Below, piece by piece: positions 38,079-48,733 of a stretch of 64,000 nucleotides of DNA (position 1 is its first letter; the number at the start of each line of letters is the position of its first letter). Below the pieces are notes generated by a model. That model saw nothing but the letters and a program-made list of their open reading frames with translations, ran no database searches and was not told the origin of the DNA. The stretch covers positions 4,040,050-4,104,049 of the forward strand of contig VZSR01003803.1 in assembly GCA_013398615.1 (NCBI GenBank), read 5' to 3'. The position numbers and the translations under genes are program-made. Origin of the DNA: Brachypodius melanocephalos (Eukaryota > Chordata > Aves > Passeriformes > Pycnonotidae).

Positions 38079-39923
38079 CTTAGACACCATTCTTAAAGTG
38101 TCTTGTAATAAAAGTACACTTTTCTTTGAATGCTTCTAAATGTTTTTTAAATTGTGGCTTGCATGGAATTAAGTTAATGGGTAGAAAGGTTTTGATTATA
38201 CCATGGTTTCATGCCATCTTATTTTGGTTTGAATAATTCATGGTACTGTCCAGAGTCTGTCTTCTAGAGTAATGGGTAGAATGAAATGAAGAAGCAGGAG
38301 GGATCCTTCAATGTGTAAAATAAATATTTGTAAAACACAGTAAAATTGTTTTTTTAGTAACAGTTTCATTTTGAATAATACACAAGGGATTTTTTGGAAC
38401 GGTGATGCAATGGCTGTGCATTTTTGTGCTTGAAGAAATCCACATAATATAAAACTTGCAATCTCTGTACAATAAATGAGCACCTAAATAGAAATCCTAT
38501 CCATATAAACTTAGAAAATCCAGCAATTTGGGTGAATATGTGTTGGCAGCCTACAGCACTGGTTGCTGTAGTAGTTAATCCTTAGACCATAGACTACCAG
38601 CTTATAATATGCACATGTTAATTCATCTGCTCTGAACCTTAGAAAGCAAAGCTCCACCTACGAGCTGAAACCAGCTGTTAAGGGAAGCTGAATGTTTCTG
38701 ATGATTGATTGATGATGAGTTGAGGATGAAGGCTGACTTCTCTAGAAATAAATCCTAAAGTGCTATTTTCTGAAATGGTAATTTCAGACAATCTGAAGTT
38801 ACTGCTGTGATTTTACAAAGCAGGACATCATGTTTTTCATAACTCAGGATTTGCATAGCTTACAACAGAAAGCTCTTGATCTCTTAATGCCATTTATATA
38901 TTGTATGCTGATTAATAATGGTTAGTGAAAAAAACACCTAAGAAATGCAGATGCAGTGTCATATACTGTTACTAAAGTAGTCCTGAAACTTGTGTAAAGA
39001 CACTGAAAACCTTTGAGAAAGGTCCTTTTGTTCACAGAGCCCTTTATGCTATCTCATTAAGGAAATTCTAGCCTCCCAAATTACAGCTATTTGCTCTTCT
39101 TTCTCTGTGAAACACATATCCTGTAATTTATTCAGTATTTTTGACATGATATTTCAAAGTGCCTTTATTTTCTTTTAAAAATGTGTGGTACCAGTGCCAT
39201 GGTAGTCTCTTATTTAATCACCTAAACTGCCTTCTGTGCTGAAGCAACTTCTTGAAAGATATTTTCTCCTTATAATTCTACTTTCCTTCTACTGTAGAAT
39301 CAGCAGGCTTAACTGCTGGAATTGCTGTTACATGGATTTAATATGAAACAATCTTCTCCTTTCTTATAAAGATTATTTTGGAGCCTTTTCCATTTGCTGT
39401 AGAATTACAGGAGTGCATTAAAAGTCTTCTGCTGTTGAATTATTATGTAATAAATCAGAAGAAAAAAACAGATGAGGATTTTTTCCATGTTTATATGTTT
39501 TTTACTATCCTTATATAAACATCTCAAAGTTAGTGATTCAAAACGTTGTTTTGGTAAATGTCATGAAACTTGATTTCTGAGGTATTTTGGATGACCTGGT
39601 GAGTAGATGAAAACATTCAGCCTCCTAAGAAATGCTATAAATACCAGTTTGCTTTATTTAGTGTGAGTAAAAGTAGAACATGAATTGCAGGAGGGGGTTG
39701 GGGAGGAGAAGATAACCTTCTGGGTTAACTCAGGCACTTCTGGCAGAGACCTGAGCTGGACTTGCACAGACTGGGTTCAAATATTAATGTGGGTAGTAGT
39801 TGAGATAATCCATGTTCTGTTTATCTACCAATAGAATAAAAACTGAAAAAGGATTTTTTACTTTTTTTCTTTTCACGAAACAATCTTTTTTATTCTCTCA
39901 TAGTCTTTAGTAGACTTCCACTG

Positions 39924-39925
<2 letters not shown>

Positions 39926-39956
<31 letters not shown>
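39926..39956. repeat. 31-T tract ending at an assembly gap
   Basis: Thirty-one consecutive T run directly into N at 39957. The true length is unknown because the gap starts inside or at the edge of the homopolymer. Confidence 0.92.
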
Positions 39957-40002
39957 NNNNNNNNNNNNNNNNNNNNNNNNNNNNNNNNNNNNNNNNNNNN
40001 NN
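39957..40002. other. Assembly gap, 46 N
   Basis: Forty-six N, not the nominal 100 seen elsewhere, so this gap was probably sized from read pairs or a map. It directly follows a 31-T tract, and the sequence restarts GTTTGGGTTGCAAGG. Confidence 0.98.
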
Positions 40003-42992
40003 GTTTGGGTTGCAAGGAAGTTTTGTGGTTGCTGAGTTTTGCAGAGCTCTGGTCCAAACTCTGCTACATTCACAGGAGAGGAGGACTGATTCTCCTCAGG
40101 CTGGTGCTGGACATACATGTGTAGTTCAGAAATGGTAAATATGCATCTTAAGCATATTTTTATTACTACAAGAATTCAAGATTTTTAGATTTTCATACAG
40201 GTAACAAGAATATTTGGACCTAGGGATTTTACAAAAAAAAAGTGTATTTAGGGTGGAAAATGGCAGTGTCTAGCTGGATTAAGGGGAGCATCTTTAGTTG
40301 GTTTGTGAGCCTCTCCTGACACTCTTGCAGTGGCTGCTTTACAATATCCATGAGAAAATTCCACTTTTGCAGTTTCTGTATTCTTATATTTTCAACTGCG
40401 AATCATTTTTTTTCACCTGTTCATTTGGGTGGTACTGGAGGATGAAGACAACAGTGGTACTCATAAAATTTGAAGAAATCCATTTTGGTCCCCAGCATAG
40501 CATTAAAGAGAACCTTATAACAATTAAATCTTTAACACGTCTCTTGGGCCTGTTTCAAAGACTCATCTTCAGCATTAGGCACCTATCTGATTTAAGTTAG
40601 GAAATAGGAGGGAAAAATGGGCAGATCAAAGGCAGGTCTCATTTTGTATAGGTTTAACTCATGTTGTGGAGCTTCCTCTCTCTAACTGATTATATAGGAG
40701 ATTGTGCACCAAACTTACTTGCACAGTTCTAGGTGGAGTACCTCTAGGCTAACATTTTTCTTTAAAGTTACCTAGAGATCCTGTTAAAATTATTTCGAGG
40801 GATGTTAAGTGTTTGGAATTAATGAAATGCTGAGATTGTATGATTTTAAGTTTTTTTCTGACCTATTCTGCATACATGGCCCATATTATCTATCCATTTC
40901 TTGGCTTTGATATGAAAAAAATTTACCTTGTGTTCTGCTACTAAAAGCAAAAAACCCAAAAAGGACATGTATGTTGAAGTATTTATTTAAGTATTGATTT
41001 TTATGGGTTATTGCTGAAGTTTTTGGATGGAAATTACAGGAAAAGGACACCACAGGACAAACTGCTCTCCTGCTTGGGAAAAATACGTGAAACATTTGAA
41101 AATATCCTTTTAAGTTCTAAACAGAATTATTGCACTTTTTACGGTAATATAAAGTTCCAAACTTCAGTAAACTCTGTGATCTTTTTAGATCCTTGTGAAG
41201 AGGAAAATGGCAAAGTATTTATACCTTTTCTGTGTCCTAGAGATGCATCTTTGGAACTGGAACAGTAAATTTGCCATTATTTATTTCTGTCTTTCCAAAT
41301 GTACGTGCCAATTTGGTAACAGTATTTAAAGTATTGCTTTAAATTAGAGATTTGTCACATAATGTTAATTTTACGAAGGTTTTTCTAGTACCTTTTCTTG
41401 AGAAAAAAAGTATTAACAATATATTTAGTTTAGTGATTAGAATGTAGCATTTAATAGTCGTGTTTGCCTTCTGAATGTATGCGTTTGTGCTACTGAAATG
41501 TTACTAGAACAGACTTAGTCTTAAGATACCAGCAGTTATTGGACTAATTTCCTGAAAATACCCTGAGAGAAAACCTCTGATATTTTGATAATGATCGTTG
41601 ATTGCGTGATGCCTGTTGTATTTTCAGTTTCTCCCAAGGAAATGCACTCCACATCAGCCTTTAATCCTTGTATTCGTTATCTTACGGTCTGCTGTGGTGT
41701 GGCTGTCACGCCATGCCAAGCAATGTCACCGTGTCCGTGCCTACCCCCAGAAGAGGTGCAGAGTGCATATACACCACAGGAAACTTAACCAAACCTGGGA
41801 GTCTATACTGCAAGATTTAGGTGTTCAAAAGGATAAGCATAAACATATTTACAGTATTTTAAACACTCCTTCTGGCAGTAAGATCAAAGCAGCTGTTACC
41901 TGGTGCCGAGCGGTGCGAGTGTCATCTCTGCCTCCCCCCATCTCAGCTGGCAGCTCCGCAGTCTCCTGGAAAGTGGGTGAGAGCGTAGGAAAGGTGACCT
42001 AGAGTCACAGGGACAGTGTCACTGTCAGCAGAGACAGGTGATTAGCATCACTTTCCCAGAGTTGGGATCGATTGGGAGCAGTGGTGGTGGGAGCCAAGGG
42101 GAGGGAAGAGACTGGGAGGAGGCTCCGTGTGGGGCTATGTGCAGTGGGAAAACAAATACTCTTGAGTGCCTTTCAAAATACTTTTTTCATTGGCTCCTCT
42201 TGAGGATGACTGATGGATTGTCCTGAGTTTCAAAACTAGCTGTTTCCCCTTGACCTACTTCTGTTATGAGATGCACTACTTGACCAGAGAAGAAAAGGGA
42301 AACATGAGGAGGAGAGATGGAACAGTATCCACAGTGAAGGAGTAAGAGGCCAAGCAGGACAGGGTCTGGGCCAGCTATGAACTGGCTGTAATTAAAGGAG
42401 TAGGAGAACATGGGTGATGGCATTATTAGGGCTGTAGTGCAGCTTTTTGTCTTCAGGTTTACCAAAGCTCTTCAGATAAAGTACTTATTTAAGAGCATAG
42501 TGGATCATCAAGTTAACTAATTTGCAAGTCACCAGGTCATTTTTTCCTTTTTTTGTTTCTGCCTCTCGATCTAACAGAGAAACAATACATGCTTTTGCAG
42601 CATGCTGTCTACAATTCTGTTTTTATGTGCTTAAGCAGTACCTAAATGTTATCTGTATCAAATGATAGCCCAGAATAAAAGTGGCCATTGTCCTTTTGGT
42701 ATTTTTTTAAAAAATGGATGCTGCCCCCAGTCCCTTGAACTACCTTTCTTGTTATAGGAAGTTTGCCAGTCCCAGTACATAGCATTTTTCACTTTGTCTT
42801 TCAAGTTAATAGTGGATTGAAATGAGTAGGCAAGTATTTTATTGTTGTATTATACCCATGTCTTCAAACTAGCTCTGTTCTTGAAGGCATGAGCTGTGGT
42901 TAGGTCAGGTCCCAATGAGGAGTATTAAATGTGTGGGCTGAACTTGGGTTAGTTTTCATTTTCTGTATGTTAAATCATGCTGCTCCTGATTC

Positions 42993-43016
42993 CTGCAGCC
43001 TGCAAAAAGGCTGCAG
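42993..43016. repeat. Short stem-loop, 9-bp perfect stem
   Basis: CTGCAGCCT (42993-43001) and AGGCTGCAG (43008-43016) are exact reverse complements around a 6-nt A-rich loop. Structures this small also arise by chance, so I attach no function. Confidence 0.6.
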
Positions 43017-44875
43017 AGTAGGCTTTTTCAGCTGCCAGTGAGGGAAGAAAATTATATTCTGTTTAGTTCCTGTCTTTCCTATCTTTTTTTGTGGTTGTAG
43101 ATTTTCCTATTGAGATATGCTGGTAAATCTGCAGTGGTAATACACATGTCAAAAGTCAAGAAGATTCTTTAAAGCATCTTTAAAACATGTGACTTTTCTT
43201 TTGTTGAGCTTCACTACTTTTAAAAAGAAACAAAAACCCTTTTACACTAAATTCAGAAGTCTTGCTTAATTGCTTCCTGTAGATTAAGTAGTACCAATGA
43301 TTTTATAGCTATAGGGGAAGAAAGGAAAAGAATTGATAAAAGCATCATGGTACACATGCCAATTTGCATGCTAGGAAATAAGTGAAATAGGGATTTTAAT
43401 TACTGTGCATACACTGTTAAAAATGTAACTAAATAGCCTACAGAAATAATTTGTTTCTTTAGGAGTTAAAATGGAATACAAGTTATTAAAAATAGTTAAT
43501 CGCATTTGCTAAATCAGTAAGCTTACTCTTGTACAGAACAATACAAACTTTTGAATGTAATGTGAAGAGATTAAATTTAATTTACCATGTTTAGTCACTT
43601 TTATCCATATGGTACCTAGGTTCCTGGAATGTATTTAAACTTTCCAACAGTAAATCTTGTCCTCGTTTTAACAGATTGCTTTACATGTAGCTGGATCCAG
43701 TTGCACAGCCTCCTCAAGAGAGGAAATGCGCTGCCTGCAGACAAGCAGTACAAGAATTATGGCTGTACAATAGGGAGTATTTTTCCACCATTATCACTTT
43801 TCAGTGGAGATTCTTTTTCAGATATGTAACAGTGACTCAATGAACCAGGAAAGTGTTTACCTGCAAGGTGATCTTCTGGTAACAGGAGAAGCTTTTGAGG
43901 GCTAAAATTTCAGGCGTCTCTGTCCAGAGCCATCTCCAATGGAAGAAAAGAGGGTCTCCTCCCCTTCCTTAGGTTTTGTCAGTCAATCACAAAGGGCTTT
44001 TGTACTGCTAGCATATTGATGTGTCTGGGCTTTGGCTGTTTATCATCTTCCTGTCATCCTTAAATGCAAAATTAAAGAAAGGAAATAGCTTCTGGTTCTC
44101 AGGCTTTGAGAATAAACTGCTTGTGGCTGCTGGGGACCTCGGTGTCCCAGCTGCCCTGGAATGCCTTCTGTGGGGATGTGATCGCTGGCATTCTCTCATA
44201 TCACCCCTGTAGCTCCCAGGCAGTGGCCAGAACAAGGCTGATATTACAAGTCAGATGATGAAAAAGCAATTGAGGTTCACAGATTCGATTTCTGTCTTTG
44301 ATCCTGGCATTAAAGTACCAAGCTCTGTGAGTGGATGTATAGTGCAGACAAGATTTCTGGTCGCTTTAATCCCACTGCTAAAAAGATCCATTCACAGGAT
44401 GTAGGGATTGGCTTGTATTTTTACAGGATTTCAAAGCTGTTAAATGAATTTTATCTGTGTATTTTGCCAACACTACAAGCAGCTAGGCTTTTCTTCTTCC
44501 TTATTTAAAATTATTTTTCTCTATGATTTTTCTTATGTGTGTACTGTATAGTAAAGATTTGGCAGCTAATTGACTTACCCTTTCACATACATTTGAGGCA
44601 CTTTACATTTTACATACAGAGTACTAAAGGAGAAGATTTAAGTACCCTGCTGAAGGTCAGAGACAAAATTTGTGTGCCTTCGAGCTACAGAGTTCCAGTC
44701 TAGTTCTTAAATCACAAGGCTATCTCTCCTGCATTCCTGTTGCAGGACATAATTTAACTCTAAAAAGTAGGGCATGGTGCAGAATTACTGCCAGAGAATT
44801 AGGTAGGAAGTAGTATATAAACATCTATATAGAACCATGGAAAGAGGCAAGAGACAAAGATACTATATAGGATAA

Positions 44876-46115
44876 TGCTGAATGCTTTGCTCCAGTCCAG
44901 GCAGGTGATGTCACTCGCTCTTACTCACCACTGTAACCCCATTGTAAAAAGCCACCAAATTTATCAGGCACAATTTACCCGTAGTGAAACCATGTTGACT
45001 GTCAGCAATCACCTCCTCATTTTCCATGTACCTTAGCATAGTTTCTTGGAGGATCTCCTCCATGATCTTGCCAGGCACAAAAGCAAGATGAGGCTGGCCT
45101 GTGTTCCCTGGGTCTTCCTTTTTTTTTTTCTTTTTTAAAAGCAGGAGTTTTGTTTTCCCTTTTCCAGTCACAGGGAGCTTCACTGTCCTGCCACAACTGC
45201 TCAGATAGGATGGAAAGTGGCTTAGCCACTTTATCTGTCAAGTTCCCTCAGGATCTGTGGATGCATCTCCTCAGGTTCTATGGATTTGTGTACCTTCATG
45301 TTCTAAAGATGGTCTCAAACTTGATCCTTTCCTATATCAGATGGCTCTTCCATTTCCTAGTCCCTCACTTTTCCTTGTGCAACTCAGTTGGTGTTGCTGG
45401 AGCACTTGATAGTGAAGACTACGGCAAAAAGGTCACTGAGTACCTCATTTTTCTCCAAATCCTGTGTAACCATGTCTCTCATTTCCTTCTAGAGAGGGCC
45501 CACATTTTCCCTTGTTTTCTTTTTATCACCAGAATACCTACAGAACCTTTTCTTGTTGCCCCTGGTGTCCCTGGCCAGATTTAAATCTCTCAGGGTTTTT
45601 TTTTTTTTCCTTTCCTAACCTCATCCCTGGCTGTTCAGGCAATCTCTCTGCATTTCTTCCAGGCTGCCTGTCCTTGCTGCCATCCTCTGTAGGCTTTTGT
45701 TTGTTTGAGTTTGCCTAGGAGCACCTTGTTCATCCATGCAGGCCTCCAGGGATTTTTACTGAACTTCCTCTTCGGGATGCATCACTCTTGAACTTAAAGG
45801 TTTGATCCTCAAGTATGAACCAGGTTTCTTCAGCCCTTCTCTCCAGGGCTTTATCCCATGGCATTTTACCAAATAGATCCCTGAAGAGTCCAAAGTCTGC
45901 TCTTGTGAAGGGTATTGAACTTGCTGTGTGTCCTCTTTGCTGCCATAAGGATCTTGAACCCTACTACTTCATGGTCAGAGCAGCCCAGGCTGCCCTTGAG
46001 CTTCACATTCCCCACCAGCCCCCACTGTGAGAACAGTGCAGCATAGCTCCTGCCCTCATTGGCTCCCTATCAGTTGGAAAAGGAAGTTATGAACACATTC
46101 TGCAGTCTCTATTCC
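44876..46115 (-). mobile_element. CR1 LINE fragment, antisense, reverse-transcriptase N-terminal region
   Basis: This is the longest transposon piece in the window, about 1.2 kb. The minus-strand frame at 44911-45183 encodes part of a CR1 reverse transcriptase, with VPGKIMEEILQETMLRYMEN followed by a DSQHGFTTGKLCLINLVAFY block. Going to higher coordinates, the plus strand carries the antisense of the upstream endonuclease-to-RT linker (GATGCATCTCCTCAGG, GAGAGGGCCCACATTTTCCC, CTCCAGGGCTTTATCCCATGGCATT, CTTGAGCTTCACATTCCCCACCAGCCC). The frame is broken by many stops and shifts, and both the 5' part of the element and its 3' tail are absent. It cannot be active. Confidence 0.93.
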
Positions 46116-48414
46116 TCTTGTTTTCTTTGCTGTCCCAGCTCCTTGGCTTAATTTCTTTTGCCCATTTGTTGCCTGTCAGTTCTTCCTGGTTTTGCTACTG
46201 CTGCTCTCTTAAAAATAGTTACCTAGTTTTGCTGTAGTTGCTTGTTTAGGAAATTAGGAAAGAAAAATATTCTCTGACATTAAAGAGATATCCCTTTGAG
46301 GAACAGCTAGGAAGAATTTAAGAACCATCTATGTATTAACAAAATCCACATATGAAAGGAGAGACACACCAAGAAATGAACTATAATTCTTAGAAGATAG
46401 ATTTAGAGTTCAGAAATCCCTGCTTGTCATTTGAATGTTACCTGTGCCTATTTGATTGCTGCAATCCTTTGTGGCGAGACTGAGCGGTTGCAGACACCAG
46501 CGTGGTCATGAAATACAAGTCCTGAAATGGAAACTCACACTCATCACATGTTTCTGATTTGATAGCAGACAGGGCAGAAAATCTCCGTTTCATGAAAAGC
46601 AGAAGGCAATTACATTACATTAGAGTCTACATGTTTTGGTATGTATTCTTAAAATAAATAGTCTTTCTTTTTATGTAAGAGTTGCACATGATCAAATATT
46701 TTACATGTAACTACTGTGCAAGTTGAATATATATTTGTAGTCCAAAGACTGCAGTCCCAAAAATGGCTTTTAGTATATGACATTTGTATTTCATTTTAGA
46801 AAAAGGCATATTTTTAACTACAGGCATTGGAAATACTTGAAATTCTGTTCCTGTGAGCTAATTGCTGACTAGAATAGGAAAATAAGAGCTACTTTGTGGT
46901 TAGATGCTTGTGGTCTTTCTTTTGGCTTTTGGCCCTTAGATAAAATGTCAGAGAAAGCACAGTAATGGATAATGGCATCTATCAGAGTACCCTGGGCATA
47001 ATTTGAAGTCTGTCAAATGTCTACTGCTTTATAAACATTGATTTACATAGCTCTTCTTCATTCTACCATCTGCTTATTTGGTTGGAAGAGTATAAATTAT
47101 GTCATAGATGATTTTTACAGACATGCTTCAGTTCATAAAGTCTCAATTTCACAGAAGAAGAAACTGCTGTGAAAAAAACCAGTTTCTTCTGTGAAACGGA
47201 GACTTTATGGGCCATTTCAAATACTCTAAAGAATGAGACATTCTTTATTCTCTTTCATATGTTTGATACATTGACCAGAAACCATACTGAAGAAAGGTTT
47301 CTAGTCTTACGTTTTTTCCTAGGTAAACCTTACCATGAACTAGCCAGATCTGATTAATATAATAATAAACTGAGATTCTGACTCTACTCTTACATTAATA
47401 CCAAACCATGGTTCTCATCATCAGGTGAAACTATGGTTCATTTTAATTGACTTGTAAAAAAACTTGGATTTCACTTATGGAGAATAAGATAATTGTAGAT
47501 AGTAAGTAAGGAAAACCCTAAAAAAAGTTAAGTTAGAACAGTCATATCTGAGTATTCGCTCAAAGGAGTAAGTTTAGTGCATTTTAGATTTAAATCTTTT
47601 TTGTAAAGTAGGTAGGATACCTTAGGTGTTCTAAATAGTAATTTTCTGATATTCCAGAGGCTCTTATCTCTATAAATTTGAATGAAAACATATTTAATTT
47701 TTTCAATGAGACATTACAGTAGTGTTTAGCCCAGGATCATGCAAATGTCAAAAATTCTGGCATGATTCCTCACATACACTCTTTGAAGACTCTTAGAAGA
47801 AACGAGGTGAATAACAGTGTGCACAATTATTGATGAAGAATGAATTGTGTCAAGTCAAACTGGCTTCCCTCTGTGAAGATTAGAGACTTCATTGATTCAG
47901 AAGTAATAGAGGATATCATATATCTTCAGTAAATCTTCAGACAGACTCTCATGTGACATTCTCATAGGAAAGGCCAGAAAGTACATTGTAGAAAAAAATC
48001 CCTCCTACTTGAAACTGGCTGAAAAACCTGAGTACAGAATTTACCATCAGAGTGGAAGGGATCATTTGTTCCATCCACAGATTTGATATCAAGCTCTAAG
48101 TAATCATCCTGATCATTATTAAAGTTGTTGAACAATGAGGCCAAACCTGTCTTCCAAGATGTCTGTTTTTTTCCATAGATTTAATGAATATGTAATTCAG
48201 AGATATTTGGCAAATTGGAAAATACTCCCAAAACATACAATGCAAATTGATGGAAGGTTCTGCACTTTAGAAGAAAAAATCAGCTGTACAGATGGAGAAT
48301 TTGGAACCTCTTTGTGGGTCATAGCTCTTGATAACAGTGTGTAGGAATTAGATGGCAAGCTGAACAAGAGTCAAAGTACTGAGGTGTGGAAAACAGCAAT
48401 TGTACTTGGGTGTA
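46116..48414. other. Non-coding stretch containing a prominent hairpin
   Basis: AT-rich unique-looking DNA between two CR1 copies. Apart from the hairpin at 47134-47209, I saw no exon, RNA gene or transposon. Confidence 0.4.
47134..47209 (+). ncRNA. Pre-miRNA-like hairpin (function unproven)
   Basis: Arms 47134-47166 and 47180-47209 are near-perfect inverted repeats. Eleven pairs (47134-47144 with 47199-47209) are followed by a 2x2 mismatch (AA opposite CG), then eleven pairs (47147-47157 with 47186-47196), a 3-nt bulge AAG, and six pairs (47161-47166 with 47180-47185). The loop is 13 nt. In total there are 28 pairs in 76 nt, about the size and shape of an animal microRNA precursor. The hairpin could be transcribed from either strand. 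Alternatives are a template-switch mutation or a relic of a palindromic DNA transposon. I do not recognise a known microRNA seed in it, so the structure is solid but the ncRNA call is tentative. Confidence 0.35.
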
Positions 48415-48733
48415 TGTGGCTGGTGGCTGGATGGACACAGCCAGAGACCACAGTTGTCAATGGCTCTGTGTCCAGGTGGAGGCTGGTGATGAGTGATGTC
48501 CCCCACAGCTCTTTTGGGACACAGTTCTTTTAGTGGTCTTCACCAATGACCTAGACAGTGAGACTGAGTGCACTTCCATCCCTTGGAACACTTGGAAGTG
48601 CTCCAAGCCAGGCTGGATGGTACTTTGAGCAACCTGGTCTAATTGAAGCTGTCCCTTCCCATGGCAGTGAGGTTGGAACTAGATGGCCGTTAAAGTCCCT
48701 TCCAGCCCAAACCATCCTCTGCTTCTATGATGA
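48415..48733 (+). mobile_element. CR1 LINE, sense, with internal deletion
   Basis: The first part (GGCTGGTGGCTGGATGGACACAG, AATGGCTCTGTGTCCAGGTGGAGGCTGGTGATGAGTG, ACCAATGACCTAGACAGTG) is from the CR1 reverse-transcriptase region. At about 48573 it jumps directly to the CR1 3' end (CATCCCTTGGAACACTTGGAAGTG, AGCAACCTGGTCTAATTGAAG, GGTTGGAACTAGATGG) and finishes CTTCTATGATG. Several hundred bases normally lying between these blocks are missing. No coding potential remains. Confidence 0.87.

Larger units (their letters stand above)
35093..44875. other. Non-coding stretch with a duplicated unclassified repeat and a small gap
   Basis: Beyond the separately listed repeat pair (35439 and 37932), short tandem (36956), purine-rich patch (37321), poly-T and gap (39926-40002) and small hairpin (42993), I see only AT-rich unique-looking DNA. 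The 128-codon frame at 41616-42002 has no supporting signals and looks like chance. Confidence 0.4.

Noticed and set aside
45150..45584. 144-codon plus-strand open frame
   Set aside because: It lies wholly within the antisense CR1 copy and is the complement of transposon coding sequence.
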